A DNA stretch of 64,000 bases from Sphingomonas sp. Leaf357 (GCF_001423845.1 NZ_LMPM01000001.1:242001-306000), one strand, 5' to 3'; positions 1 through 10,648 are shown, numbered from the stretch's first letter. Made by a program: numbers and translations. The notes: generated from the letters alone by a model not told the origin.

Positions 1-1725
1 GCGGTACGACACGGGTTCGGAACTGGCGACATGCGCCAGTTCGTCGAGAAAGCATTCGGTGAAGAAGCAGTTGGTGCTGTGCGCGCCCGATCGCCAATGG
101 CCGGTCGGCACGCCGATCTCGGCCGGGTGATGATCGACCGCGAAGCTCGGGATACGGTAGAACGGCTTCGCGCCGCCGACGGCATAGGCATCGCCCCGGC
201 CCACCGCCTTCATCGCAAGATTGGCGATCCTGTCGCTCGGCATCAACCGCGCGGCCAGTTCCCGGCCGGTGGCGGGCGCGGCGATCTTGGCCAGCCAGCC
301 GACGATCTGCCCGTTCGCGGCCAGCCGCGCGGTCATCCGAGCGGCGGCCGGCGGGCGATAGCGATCGTGGAGCAGATCCTCCGATCGCGACCAGACCAGT
401 TGCACCGGGCGCTTCAGTTCGCGCGCCAGCAACGCCGCCTGTTCGGCGACGAGATGCTCCAGATTGGCCCCGAACGATCCTCCGGCGAGCATCGGATGCA
501 CCACCACATCGTCCTCGGCGATGCCCAAGGTCGCGGCGGCGGCGGCGCGGGCGAGGCCGGGCGCTTGCGTCGGCATCCACACTTCCAGCCGCCCGCCCGA
601 AAATTGCGCGGTCGCGGTCATCGTCTCGATCGCGGCATGCACGGCGAGCCCGGCGCGATACTCCGCCGTCACCACGTTCGCGCCCTTGAACGCCGCCGAC
701 AGATCGCCCTGCGACGCCATGCGCGTGCCCGGCCCGTCCAGCGCGGCGGTGAGCGCGGCGTCGATCGATGCGGTGCCGATGATCGCGCCGGTCGTGGCGA
801 AGCGCGGCTTCAGCGCATCCAGCGCCTTGTTCGCCGCCCACCAGGTGTTCGCCACCGCCGCGACCCAGCGGTCGTTCGTCACCACCGCCAGCACGCCGCG
901 CACCCGGTCGGCGGCGGCGCGATCGACCCGGACCAGTTTGCTGTCGCCGACCGGCCCCTGCCGGATGCTGGCGAAGACCATGTCGGGCAGGCGGATGTCT
1001 CCGGCGAAATTGGCCGATCCATCCACCTTGGCCGGCACGTCCAGCCGGGGCAGCGACTTGCCGTAAAGACGATCGCCGCCGCCGTCGCCGCGCAACGGGA
1101 TCGGATGCGGCACCTTGCCGCCCGCCGCCTCAGCCGCGAGTTCGGCGAAACGCAGTTTCTTGTCGCCGTGCACGACGAAGCCGGCGGTCGCGCCGCACGA
1201 TTGCCAGTCCACGCCCCAGCGCGCCGCCGCCGCCTTGCTCAGCAGGATCCGCGCCGCCGCGCCGCCTGCGCGCAACACGTCCTCGAACGCGCGCACCGAG
1301 GTCGATCCGCCGGTCAGCACCAGCGCCTGACGCTGGACATGCCCGGCGCGCAGCGGGGCGGGCAGTGCGTCGAACGCGCCCTCGAACAGCTCGTCCGCGC
1401 CCAGTGCATTGGCGTAGAGCGGGTTGAGCGGCGCGGGCTGCACCCCGACGGTGCGCCAGTCCGCGCCGAGTTCGTCGGCCAGGATCTGCGGCAGAGTGGT
1501 GTAGACCCCCTGGCCATGTTCGCATTGCGGCACCGCGACGGTGACATGCCCGTCCTCGCCGATCTTCAGCCACGCCCCGAACACCGTTTCGCCCTTCACC
1601 GCGGTCAGGTTCGAGGCATAATCGCGCGGCCACACGGCCCAGGCGACCAGCAGTCCGACGCCCGCCCCGCCACCGATCAGCAAGGTGCGCCGGTCGATAC
1701 TGGCCAGGGTGTCGCGGGCGCTCAT
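1..1725 (-). CDS. Molybdopterin hydroxylase large subunit, IorB-like (partial)
   Basis: The gene begins at an ATG at 1725 and runs off the left edge; 575 codons are present and the C-terminus is missing. The N-terminus carries a Tat-type signal (DRRTLLIGGG, R12-R13) followed by a hydrophobic stretch, so export of a folded cofactor enzyme is expected. The body reads like the aldehyde oxidase/xanthine dehydrogenase molybdenum subunit of the isoquinoline 1-oxidoreductase beta type: an early VAVPQCEHGQGVYTTLPQIL segment and a later PMLAGGSFGANLEHLVAEQA segment. Such enzymes hydroxylate N-heterocycles or aldehydes with a small 2Fe-2S partner, which is not in the window and may lie beyond the edge. 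The substrate cannot be told. An acyl-CoA synthetase lies upstream on the same strand with a palindromic repeat between them. Confidence 0.8.
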   Translation of the reverse strand, partial: MSARDTLASIDRRTLLIGGGAGVGLLVAWAVWPRDYASNLTAVKGETVFGAWLKIGEDGHVTVAVPQCEHGQGVYTTLPQILADELGADWRTVGVQPAPLNPLYANALGADELFEGAFDALPAPLRAGHVQRQALVLTGGSTSVRAFEDVLRAGGAAARILLSKAAAARWGVDWQSCGATAGFVVHGDKKLRFAELAAEAAGGKVPHPIPLRGDGGGDRLYGKSLPRLDVPAKVDGSANFAGDIRLPDMVFASIRQGPVGDSKLVRVDRAAADRVRGVLAVVTNDRWVAAVANTWWAANKALDALKPRFATTGAIIGTASIDAALTAALDGPGTRMASQGDLSAAFKGANVVTAEYRAGLAVHAAIETMTATAQFSGGRLEVWMPTQAPGLARAAAAATLGIAEDDVVVHPMLAGGSFGANLEHLVAEQAALLARELKRPVQLVWSRSEDLLHDRYRPPAAARMTARLAANGQIVGWLAKIAAPATGRELAARLMPSDRIANLAMKAVGRGDAYAVGGAKPFYRIPSFAVDHHPAEIGVPTGHWRSGAHSTNCFFTECFLDELAHVASSEPVSYR

Positions 1726-1770
1726 GGAGATGCTCTATCGCGGGCGGGGGAGTGGGGGAAGGCGCTCTTT

Positions 1771-1875
1771 CTCCCCTCCCTGGAAGGGAGGGGTTGGGGG
1801 TGGGTCGCTCTCGAAGGAGCGTTGTCCCCACCCCATACCAACCCCCCCCCGGCCCCTCCCTTCCAGGGAGGGGAG
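1771..1875. repeat. Long palindromic intergenic repeat, copy 1
   Basis: Two arms built on CCCTCCCTGGAAGGGAGGG are arranged as an inverted pair around a variable centre, and G-rich and C-rich tails extend the pairing. A second copy of the same element lies at 21566-21670. It sits directly after the stop codon of the acyl-CoA synthetase gene. A REP-like dispersed element, or mRNA end protection, is likely; this is inferred from structure and recurrence only. Confidence 0.8.
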
Positions 1876-1876
1876 C

Positions 1877-3574
<1,698 letters not shown>

Positions 3575-3636
3575 TCTCTCCGCTTGGTCTTGGGCCCGGC
3601 GGTCCTTATGAGGGCATCAAAGCTTGGGGAAAAGCC

Positions 3637-4509
3637 TTGATCCTGTCTGCCGCCGCCGCCGTTCAGCCGCATTTGCATTTCGCCGATCTCGGGCTCGATC
3701 CCGTGGCGGTGAATCTCGGCTTCTTCCAGATCAAATGGTATTCGCTGGCCTATATCGCCGGCATCCTGAGCGGCTGGTGGTATCTGCTGAAACTGCTCGC
3801 CCAGCCCGGCGCGCCGATGGCCCGCCGCCATGCCGACGATCTCGTCTTCTACGCGACGCTCGGCATCATCCTCGGCGGACGGCTCGGGTACGTGATCTTC
3901 TACGCGCCGGACATGCTGCTCAGCCCGTGGCAGGTTTTCAAGCTGTGGGACGGCGGCATGTCGTTTCATGGCGGCGTCATCGGCACCTCGCTGGCGCTGA
4001 TCCTGTTCGCGCGGGCCAACAAATTGAACTGGCTGCGCATCCACGATTACGTCGCCTGCGTCGTGCCGCTGGGCCTGCTGTTCGGCCGCCTCGCCAATTT
4101 CGTGAACGGCGAATTGTGGGGCAAGCCGAGCAACGCCGCCTGGGCGATCGTCTTCCCGCGCACCGGCGACGACGTCGCGCGCCACCCGAGCCAGCTCTAC
4201 GAAGCCGGCCTCGAGGGGATCCTGCTGTTCGCATTGCTGTGGTTCGCGTTCTGGAAGACCAATGCGCGCTATGCGCCGGGCCGGCTCGTCGGATTGTTCG
4301 TGCTCGGCTATGGCGTCGCGCGCTTCATCGTCGAATTCTTCCGCGAGCCCGATGCGCAGTTCGCCGACACCTTCGTGCAGGCGAGCGGCCTGCACATGGG
4401 CCAGTGGCTGTGCGTCCCGATGATCCTCGGCGGGGCGTATCTGATCGCCACCTCGGCGGGCCGCCGCGAGCGGATCGAACCGATCGCCGGCAGCGAGAGC
4501 GTCGCGTGA
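3637..4509 (+). CDS. lgt: Prolipoprotein diacylglyceryl transferase
   Basis: Inner-membrane enzyme that transfers diacylglycerol from phosphatidylglycerol to the lipobox cysteine of prolipoproteins, the first step of lipoprotein maturation. The polytopic protein shows the Lgt signatures [24 protein letters not shown] and [13 protein letters not shown]. The start is taken as TTG at 3637 (MILSAAAA...), preceded by GGGGAAAAG; the reading frame stays open back to 3559, but that extension overlaps the divergent acyl-CoA synthetase start and does not look like Lgt. 290 residues is normal. It leads a plus-strand cluster with a MidA-type methyltransferase, a GNAT and pgeF. Several lipoprotein candidates in this window would be substrates. 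Confidence 0.96.
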   Translation: MILSAAAAVQPHLHFADLGLDPVAVNLGFFQIKWYSLAYIAGILSGWWYLLKLLAQPGAPMARRHADDLVFYATLGIILGGRLGYVIFYAPDMLLSPWQVFKLWDGGMSFHGGVIGTSLALILFARANKLNWLRIHDYVACVVPLGLLFGRLANFVNGELWGKPSNAAWAIVFPRTGDDVARHPSQLYEAGLEGILLFALLWFAFWKTNARYAPGRLVGLFVLGYGVARFIVEFFREPDAQFADTFVQASGLHMGQWLCVPMILGGAYLIATSAGRRERIEPIAGSESVA

Positions 4510-4511
4510 AA

Positions 4512-4662
4512 ACTCCCCTCCCGTTTGCGGGAGGGAGCCAATCTTAACTCCCCTCCCGCTTGCGGGAGGGGCTGGGGGAGGGCATGTGGCGCTGCCAATG
4601 ACCGATCCCGACCCTTCCGCAAACAGGCCCTCCCCTAGCCCCTCCCGCAAGCGGGAGGGGGA
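4512..4662. repeat. Cluster of CTCCCGC(T/A)TGCGGGAG palindromes
   Basis: A short palindrome (4512-4536, CTCCCGTTTGCGGGAG core) is followed by a larger inverted pair: CCTCCCGCTTGCGGGAGG with a G-rich tail (about 4548-4581) and its reverse complement (about 4629-4662). The second arm overlaps the possible N-terminus of the next gene, where it would encode PSPSPSRKREG. The element appears related in design to, but differs in sequence from, the 1771 and 21566 repeats. Confidence 0.8.
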
Positions 4663-4663
4663 T

Positions 4664-5701
4664 TTGGAAACGCCGCTGCCCGACCGGCTCGCCCGTGCGA
4701 TCACGCTGGCCGGGCCGATCTCGATCGCGCAATATATGGCCGCCGCCAACGCGCACTATTACGCGACGCGCGATCCGCTCGGCACGGGCGGGGATTTCAC
4801 CACGTCGCCCGAGATCAGCCAGATGTTCGGCGAACTGATCGGGCTGTGGTGCGCCGACCTGTGGGATCGCGCGGGCCGCCCGGACATCGCCTGGGTCGAA
4901 CTCGGCCCCGGCCGCGGCACGCTCGCCGCCGATGCGTTGCGGGCGATGGGAAAGGCCGGCCTCGCGCCGCCGGTGCATTTCGTCGAAACCAGCCCCACGC
5001 TCCGCAAGGCACAGGCCGAACGCATGGGCGAAGCGAGCTGGCACGACAGCGTCGCCACGCTCCCCGGCGATCGCCCGCTGATCGTGATCGCCAACGAATT
5101 CTTCGACGCGCTGCCGATCCGCCAGTTGGTGCGCACGATCGGCGGCTGGCACGAGCGCCTCGTCGCCTGCCAGGACATTCTGTTCCTGCCGATCGCCGGC
5201 AAACAGGTGCCCGACGCCGTCCTGCCCGAACCCCTGCGCGATGCGCCGCCCGGCTCGATCGTCGAAACCTCGCCCGCCAGCGTCGGCATCATGCGCGATC
5301 TCGCCACCCGCATCGTCGCACAGGGCGGCGCCTTGCTGGCGATCGACTATGGTTACGAAGGCCCGGCGGTCGGCGACACGCTCCAGGCGATGCGCGCGCA
5401 TAAATTCGCCAACCCGTTCGAAGCCCCGGGCGAACACGACCTGACCGCGCATGTCGACTTTGCCACGCTGCTCGCCGCCGCGATCACGCTTGGCGCAAAC
5501 GGCCACGGACCGACCGACCAAGGCATGTTTCTCACCCGCCTTGGGATCGCCCCGCGCGCTGCCGCGCTGGCGCAGGCCGCGCCCGATCGCGCCGCCGGCG
5601 TCGCCGCCGATCGCGACCGTCTGGTCGAGACGATGGGCACGCTGTTCAAGGCCATCGCGATCACCGCGCCGGGCTGGCCCGCCCCGGAAGGGTTCGCATG
5701 A
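4664..5701 (+). CDS. MidA/NDUFAF7-type class I SAM methyltransferase (DUF185)
   Basis: Bacterial relative of mitochondrial NDUFAF7/MidA, which methylates an arginine of a complex I subunit; the bacterial target is not established. Family landmarks are GPISIAQYM, HYYATRDPLGTGGDFTTSPE, the SAM-binding VELGPGRGTL, IANEFFDALPI and LLAIDYGYEG. The start is uncertain. ATG codons at 4586 and 4598 would place palindromic-repeat sequence in the protein (PSPSRKREG). TTG at 4664 gives METPLPDRLARAI, closer to where the family usually begins, with a GGGAGGGGG ribosome-binding site formed by the repeat arm itself. It overlaps the next gene by 4 nt (ATGA). lgt-methyltransferase-pgeF is a recurrent alphaproteobacterial cluster. 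Confidence 0.88.
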   Translation: METPLPDRLARAITLAGPISIAQYMAAANAHYYATRDPLGTGGDFTTSPEISQMFGELIGLWCADLWDRAGRPDIAWVELGPGRGTLAADALRAMGKAGLAPPVHFVETSPTLRKAQAERMGEASWHDSVATLPGDRPLIVIANEFFDALPIRQLVRTIGGWHERLVACQDILFLPIAGKQVPDAVLPEPLRDAPPGSIVETSPASVGIMRDLATRIVAQGGALLAIDYGYEGPAVGDTLQAMRAHKFANPFEAPGEHDLTAHVDFATLLAAAITLGANGHGPTDQGMFLTRLGIAPRAAALAQAAPDRAAGVAADRDRLVETMGTLFKAIAITAPGWPAPEGFA

Positions 5702-6207
5702 TCGCGTATCGTGATGCTCGCGCGATCGACGGTCCCGCGCTGTCGGCCATGGCCCGGCGCAGCTTCACCGAGACGTTCGGCACGCTCTATCGCCAGTCCG
5801 ATCTCGCGGCATTCCTCGATGAGGCGTTCGGCGCGAACGGTCTCGCGGCGCAACTTTCCGATCCCGATTTCGCCGTCCGTCTGGCCCTGGAGGACGATCA
5901 GATCGTCGGCTTCGTCAAGATGGGGCCGGTCACCTTCCCCGGCGAATGGCGCCCGGACGCGATCGAACTCTATCAATTCTACGTGCTCGGGCCATGGCAG
6001 GGGCAGGGCGTGGCGCAGGAATTGATGGCCTGGGCGCTGGAGCACAGCCGCAGCCACGGCGCGAAGGAAGTCATCCTGAGCGTCTATGTCGACAACCACC
6101 GCGCGCACCGTTTCTACGAACGCTATGGCTTCCGCGATATCGGCCGCTATGCCTTCCGCGTGGGCGAGACGGTGGACGACGACAATCTGATGCGGCTGGT
6201 ATTGTGA
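5698..6207 (+). CDS. GNAT family N-acetyltransferase
   Basis: A 169-residue single-domain acetyltransferase expected to move an acetyl group from acetyl-CoA to an amine. The acetyl-CoA binding region reads YVLGPWQGQGVAQELMAWAL, followed by the typical VDNHRAHRFYERYGF segment. The ATG lies within the stop of the methyltransferase gene (ATGA overlap), so translation is probably coupled. It sits between the methyltransferase and pgeF, two genes that usually adjoin. The substrate is unknown; RimI-like protein acetylation or small-molecule acetylation are both possible. Confidence 0.88.
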   Translation: MIAYRDARAIDGPALSAMARRSFTETFGTLYRQSDLAAFLDEAFGANGLAAQLSDPDFAVRLALEDDQIVGFVKMGPVTFPGEWRPDAIELYQFYVLGPWQGQGVAQELMAWALEHSRSHGAKEVILSVYVDNHRAHRFYERYGFRDIGRYAFRVGETVDDDNLMRLVL

Positions 6208-6212
6208 CCGAC

Positions 6213-6989
6213 ATGCCCGAATCCGTCCCCCAACCCGTCGACGTGATCCGCGCGCGCGCGCTGGACGGCGTCGCACACGGCTTTCTCGGGCGGCGCGGCG
6301 GCGTCTCCACCGGCATTTATGCCGGTCTCAACGTGGGCATCGGATCGGATGACGACCGCGCAGCGGTCGCCACAAACCGCGCGCGAGCGACGGACGCCGT
6401 GCTGCCCGGCGCGCAATTGCTTTCGCCTTATCAGATCCATTCCGCCGATTGCGTCACGGTTCTCGCGCCCTACGAGGACCGCCTTCGGCCCCGCGCGGAT
6501 GCCCTCGTCACCGATCGTCCGGGCCTGGCGATCGGCATCATCACCGCCGATTGCGCGCCGGTGCTGTTCGCCGACCTCGCGGCGGGCGTGATCGGCGCGG
6601 CGCATGCCGGGTGGAAGGGCGCGATCGGCGGCGTGACGGAGTCGACGATCGCCGCGATGGAGGCGCTCGGCGCGAAACGCGACCGCATCGCCGCGGCGAT
6701 CGGACCCTGCATCGCGCGCGCCAGCTACGAGGTGGACGACGCTTTCGCCCGCCGGTTCGAGGCGGCGGACCCGGCCAACGAACGCTTCTTCGCCCCCGGC
6801 AAGCCCGGCCATTACCAGTTCGATCTGGAGGCCTATGTCGTCCACCGACTTGCCGCCGCCGGGCTGACGCGGATCGAGGCTTCGGGGCTCGATACCTATG
6901 CGCACGCCGACCGCTTCTTCAGCTTCCGCCGCGCCACGCATGCCGGCGAAACGGGCTATGGCCGGCAAATCTCGATCATCGGCCTGTAA
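6213..6989 (+). CDS. pgeF: Peptidoglycan-editing/purine nucleoside multicopper-like oxidase family (YfiH/PgeF)
   Basis: Cytosolic YfiH/LACC1-family protein. Family members have been linked to removal of mis-incorporated L-Ser from UDP-MurNAc and to purine nucleoside phosphorolysis or deamination. The metal and active-site signatures are visible: GIITADCAPVLF, HAGWKGAIGG and GPCIARASYEVDDAF. It has 258 residues from ATG at 6213; a GTG at 6204, overlapping the previous stop, is an in-frame alternative, and neither has a strong ribosome-binding site. It closes the lgt operon, which ends before an inverted repeat at 7024-7110. Confidence 0.92.
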   Translation: MPESVPQPVDVIRARALDGVAHGFLGRRGGVSTGIYAGLNVGIGSDDDRAAVATNRARATDAVLPGAQLLSPYQIHSADCVTVLAPYEDRLRPRADALVTDRPGLAIGIITADCAPVLFADLAAGVIGAAHAGWKGAIGGVTESTIAAMEALGAKRDRIAAAIGPCIARASYEVDDAFARRFEAADPANERFFAPGKPGHYQFDLEAYVVHRLAAAGLTRIEASGLDTYAHADRFFSFRRATHAGETGYGRQISIIGL

Positions 6990-7023
6990 AAAAGAGAGGC
7001 GCATTCCCGCCCCATATGCGCCG

Positions 7024-7110
7024 GCATCCTGAACTCGTTTCAGGATCCATCTCTCCACCGTTTACGGCTCTGCTTGTGGCACGATGGATCCTGAAACGGG
7101 TCAGGATGAC
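7024..7110. repeat. Inverted repeat of the ATCCTGAAACGNGTTCAGGAT type, plus a short palindrome
   Basis: Arms at 7024-7050 and 7084-7110 are near-perfect reverse complements (core GGATCCTGAAACG), separated by about 33 nt, forming a cruciform or mRNA hairpin after pgeF. A separate short palindrome CCTCCCCGTACCGGGGAGG follows at 7149-7167 and resembles the one at about 60704-60717. No U-tract follows, so neither is a classical terminator. They are members of the dispersed intergenic repeat families seen through the window. Confidence 0.7.
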
Positions 7111-7229
7111 GGAAGTTGGCATGGCCCTCCCCGTCCCATGGCAGTTCCCCTCCCCGTACCGGGGAGGATAGTATAGGGCGATACTACATGCTCGCATCAG
7201 ACGGGCCGAATCCCCAGGAGTTACCCCCA

Positions 7230-8573
7230 ATGCCGAACCCTACCGACCAGACCCCGGACCAGACAGAAGTCGACCTGACCGGCGTCGCCGCGCGCACCAA
7301 GCCCAAGGCCTCGATCGAAAAGATCGGCGACCGCAAGCTGAAGCCGTCCACGATGATGATGGGCCACGGTTACGATCCGATGCTGTCGGAAGGATCGTTG
7401 AAACCGCCGATCTTCGCCACCTCGACCTATGTCTTCCCCAACGCCGCCGCCGGCAAGCGCCATTTCGAGGGCGTGACCGGCAAGCGTCCCGGCGGATCGG
7501 AAGGCCTGGTCTATTCGCGCTTCAACGGCCCGAACCAGGAGATCCTCGAGGACCGGCTCGGCGTGTGGGAAGAAGCGGAGGATGCACTGGTCTTCTCCTC
7601 CGGCATGTCGGCGATCGCCACCTTGTTCCTGTCGATGGTCAAGCCGGGCGACACGATCGTCCATTCCGGCCCGCTCTATGCCGCGACCGAGACGCTGATC
7701 GGCCGCATCCTCGGCAAGTTCGGGGTCAACTGGCTCGATTTTCCCGCCGGCGCGACGCGTGAGGAGATCGACGCGGTGCTGACGCAAGCCTCGCAGGCCG
7801 GCAATGTCGCGTTGATCTATCTCGAAAGCCCGGCCAATCCGACCAATGCCCTGGTCGATATCCAGGCCGTGGCGGCGAGCCGCGACGCGATCTTCACCGG
7901 CTCGCCCACGCCGCCGATCGCGATCGACAACACCTTCCTCGGCCCGCTGTGGCTGCAACCGCTGAAGCACGGCGCCGACATCGTGGTCTATTCGCTGACC
8001 AAATATGCCGGCGGACATAGCGATCTGGTCGCCGGTGGCGTGCTGGGATCGAAGGCGCACATCAACACGATCCGCCTGATGCGCAACACGATCGGCACGA
8101 TCTGCGATCCCAACACCGCCTGGATGCTGATGCGCAGCCTGGAGACGCTGGAATTGCGCATGAGCCGCGCGGGCGAGAATGCGGTGAAGGTGTGCAATTA
8201 CCTGCGCTCGCACCCGAAGGTCGAACGCGTCGGCTATCTCGGCTTCCTCGCCGATACGCCGGGCATGGAGCGGCAGGCGGACATCTATGCCCGCCACTGC
8301 ACCGGCGCGGGCAGCACCTTCTCGCTGATCGTCAAGGGTGGCGAGACGGAGGCGTTCGCCTTTCTCGACGCGCTGAAGATCGCCAAGCTGGCGGTGAGCC
8401 TCGGCGGCACCGAGACGCTCGCCTCGCACCCGGCGGCGATGACCCATCTGTCGGTGCCGGAAGCGCGCAAGCAGGCACTGGGCATCACCGACAATCTCGT
8501 GCGCATCTCGATCGGCGTGGAAGACGCGGACGATCTGATCGCGGACTTCACCCAGGCGCTGGACGCGATCTGA
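7230..8573 (+). CDS. Cystathionine gamma-synthase family PLP enzyme
   Basis: Cytosolic fold-type I PLP enzyme of sulfur amino-acid metabolism, 447 residues. The Schiff-base lysine is K258 in VVYSLTKYAGGHSDLVAGG; D233 in IAIDNTFLGPLW and the RFNGPNQEILEDRL substrate-phosphate segment also match the family. The ATG at 7230 follows CAGGAG at 7215-7220; the frame continues upstream into repeat DNA and is rejected there. Members include cystathionine gamma-synthase, O-acetyl/O-succinylhomoserine sulfhydrylase and methionine gamma-lyase. The N-terminal extension of about 40 residues is somewhat long, and sequence alone does not settle the reaction. It stands alone, between a repeat and a DUF2147 gene. 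Confidence 0.88.
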   Translation: MPNPTDQTPDQTEVDLTGVAARTKPKASIEKIGDRKLKPSTMMMGHGYDPMLSEGSLKPPIFATSTYVFPNAAAGKRHFEGVTGKRPGGSEGLVYSRFNGPNQEILEDRLGVWEEAEDALVFSSGMSAIATLFLSMVKPGDTIVHSGPLYAATETLIGRILGKFGVNWLDFPAGATREEIDAVLTQASQAGNVALIYLESPANPTNALVDIQAVAASRDAIFTGSPTPPIAIDNTFLGPLWLQPLKHGADIVVYSLTKYAGGHSDLVAGGVLGSKAHINTIRLMRNTIGTICDPNTAWMLMRSLETLELRMSRAGENAVKVCNYLRSHPKVERVGYLGFLADTPGMERQADIYARHCTGAGSTFSLIVKGGETEAFAFLDALKIAKLAVSLGGTETLASHPAAMTHLSVPEARKQALGITDNLVRISIGVEDADDLIADFTQALDAI

Positions 8574-8679
8574 TCGAGGCTGTCGCGCGGGAGGATCGGC
8601 CGCCTTCCGCGCGATCGCCATTCATCCGCCGCTCAGGCGCTTCGATGCAATGCAAGCCATTGATAACGGAGCGCAAGCG

Positions 8680-9078
8680 ATGCGGAAACCATTGATAGCG
8701 GCTTTTGCCGCCCTGGCCATGATACCGGCCGCGACGATGGCCGTCGCCGCCAATGCCGCGCCCAAGGGCGTGTGGACCAATCCCAAGAAAAACGTCCGGG
8801 TCACGTTCCAGCGTTGCGGCGATGCGATGTGCGGCAAGGTGATCTGGGCGTCCCCCGAGGCGCAGGCCAAGGCGGGCATGCCGCTGGTCGGTACGATGCT
8901 GTTCGAGGATTTCGTCGAGGAAGGCCCGGGCGAGTGGAGCGGCAGCGTGCTGATCCCCGATATCGGCCAGAGCGTGACCGGCACGATCCGCCAGATGGAT
9001 GCCAACACATTGGTCGGCGAAGGCTGCGTGATCGCGGGGCTGGGTTGCAAGAGCCAGACTTGGACCCGGATGCGCTGA
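8680..9078 (+). CDS. DUF2147 exported small protein
   Basis: A 132-residue secreted protein: signal peptide MRKPLIAAFAALAMIPAATM with an Ala-rich cleavage region, then a single DUF2147 beta-barrel-like domain (GVWTNPKKNVRVTFQRCG, MCGKVIWASPEAQAKAG, GEGCVIAGLGCKSQTW). The paired Cys residues may form a periplasmic disulfide. The start at 8680 is chosen for the signal peptide and the CGGAG at about 8667-8671; an in-frame ATG at 8650 would put ten polar residues before it. The function of DUF2147 is not established. It is followed after 46 nt by the adenine deaminase gene and may be cotranscribed. Confidence 0.85.
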   Translation: MRKPLIAAFAALAMIPAATMAVAANAAPKGVWTNPKKNVRVTFQRCGDAMCGKVIWASPEAQAKAGMPLVGTMLFEDFVEEGPGEWSGSVLIPDIGQSVTGTIRQMDANTLVGEGCVIAGLGCKSQTWTRMR

Positions 9079-9124
9079 CGAACGCGTGCTTGCTCGATCC
9101 GCGCGATCGGGCGATGAAGGCGAC

Positions 9125-10132
9125 ATGACAGATTTCATCACCGGCCTGCCCAAGGCGGAACTTCACCTGCACATCGAAGGCAGCCTGGAGCCCGAACTGA
9201 TGTTCGCGCTGGCCAGGCGCAACCAAGTCGCGATCCCCTTCGCCAGCGTCGAGGACGTGCGCGCGGCCTATGCCTTCTCCAACCTGCAGGATTTCCTCGA
9301 CATCTATTATGCCGGGGCGGACGTGCTGCGCGAGCAGGACGATTTCCGCGACCTAGCCGTCGCCTATTTCGACCGTGCGGCGGCGGACGGCGTGGTTCAT
9401 GCCGAGATCATGTTCGATCCGCAGACCCATACCGCGCGTGGCATCCCCTTCGCCACGGTGATCGAGGGCCTGCTCGCCGGCATGGCCGAGGCGGAGGCGA
9501 AGCACGGCCTGACCTCGAAACTGATCATGAGCTTCCTGCGCCACCTCGACGAGGACGACGCGTTCGCGACGCTGGAGGCCGCGCGGCCGTGGATCGACAA
9601 GATCGACGCGGTCGGGCTCGATTCGTCGGAACTCGGCCATCCGCCGGAGAAGTTCGCCCGGGTCTTCGCGCAGGCACGCGCGCTGGGGCTGAAGCTCGTC
9701 GCGCATGCCGGCGAGGAAGGGCCGCCCGAATACGTCCATCAGGCGCTGGACCTGCTCCACATCGACCGGCTCGACCACGGCAATCGCAGCCTGGAGGATC
9801 CGGTGCTCACCGCCCGCCTGGCACGCATGGGCATGACGCTGACCGTCTGCCCGCTGTCCAACCTCAAGCTGTGCGTCGTGGACGACATGGCCGATCATCC
9901 GATCGACCGCATGCTGCGCGAAGGACTGCGCGCGACGATCAATTCCGACGATCCGGCCTATTTCGGCGGGTATATCGCCGACAATTATCGCGCCGCCGCC
10001 GCCGCGCGCGGGCTGGACCGGGGCGATTTGGCCCTGCTGGCGCGCAATTCCTTCCTTGGCAGTTTCCTGCCGGACGATGTCGTGGCCGGGCACCTCGCCA
10101 CACTCGATGCCTATGTGGAGCATGCCGCATGA
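9125..10132 (+). CDS. Adenine deaminase (adenosine/AMP deaminase superfamily)
   Basis: Zinc-dependent deaminase of 335 residues. Metal and catalytic motifs are complete: ELHLHIEGS (H14, H16), HAGEEGPPEY with the catalytic Glu, LDHGNRS and NSDDPAYFGGY. The aromatic SDDPAYFGG version is typical of the adenine deaminase (Aah1-like) branch rather than adenosine deaminase, so adenine to hypoxanthine plus ammonia is the best call; this rests on recalled family differences. The start has AAGG just upstream. The stop overlaps the start of a phosphoribosyltransferase (ATGA), giving a likely adenine to hypoxanthine to IMP salvage unit. Confidence 0.87.
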   Translation: MTDFITGLPKAELHLHIEGSLEPELMFALARRNQVAIPFASVEDVRAAYAFSNLQDFLDIYYAGADVLREQDDFRDLAVAYFDRAAADGVVHAEIMFDPQTHTARGIPFATVIEGLLAGMAEAEAKHGLTSKLIMSFLRHLDEDDAFATLEAARPWIDKIDAVGLDSSELGHPPEKFARVFAQARALGLKLVAHAGEEGPPEYVHQALDLLHIDRLDHGNRSLEDPVLTARLARMGMTLTVCPLSNLKLCVVDDMADHPIDRMLREGLRATINSDDPAYFGGYIADNYRAAAAARGLDRGDLALLARNSFLGSFLPDDVVAGHLATLDAYVEHAA

Positions 10133-10644
10133 CCACCTTCACCCCGATCGAGCAGGCCGAGTTCGTCGCCGCGATCCACACGCTGGCGGCGGCGTTGGCC
10201 GAGGACGATTGGAAGCCCGATTTCATCATCGGCGTCGGCCGCGGTGGCCTCGCCCCCGCCGTGTTTCTGAGCCATGCGACCGGCCTGCCGATGCTGTCGG
10301 TGGACTATTCGAGCCAGGTGAAGGACTTCGCCGACGAACCCTTGGTGAAGCTGGCCAGGCGCACGCAGGGCGGTGAGCGCCTGCTGTTTCTGGACGACAT
10401 CAACGATTCCGGTCGCACCATCGCCCATCTGCGCGCGAAACTGGCCGATAGCGACGCGGTGCCGGGCAGCATCCGGTTCGCCACGCTGATCGACAATGTC
10501 AGTTCGTCACAGACCGTCGAGTATCGCGCCCGCACGATCGACCGCCGCGTGACCAAGGACTGGTTCATCTTCCCATGGGAGGCGGTCGCGCCGGACGCGG
10601 TGATCGCGCAGGATTCGGCCGCGGTGCCGGAACGGATCGCCTGA
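10129..10644 (+). CDS. Purine-type phosphoribosyltransferase
   Basis: A 171-residue type I phosphoribosyltransferase. The PRPP loop is LLFLDDINDSGRT (residues 86-97), and the N-terminal FIIGVGRGGLAPAVFLSHA holds the PPi-binding loop. It should transfer ribose-5-phosphate from PRPP to a 6-oxopurine; hypoxanthine, guanine or xanthine cannot be separated by eye. Translational coupling to the adenine deaminase (4-nt overlap) favours hypoxanthine as a physiological substrate. It ends four nucleotides from the convergent murA stop. Confidence 0.85.
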   Translation: MTTFTPIEQAEFVAAIHTLAAALAEDDWKPDFIIGVGRGGLAPAVFLSHATGLPMLSVDYSSQVKDFADEPLVKLARRTQGGERLLFLDDINDSGRTIAHLRAKLADSDAVPGSIRFATLIDNVSSSQTVEYRARTIDRRVTKDWFIFPWEAVAPDAVIAQDSAAVPERIA

Positions 10645-10648
10645 CCGC

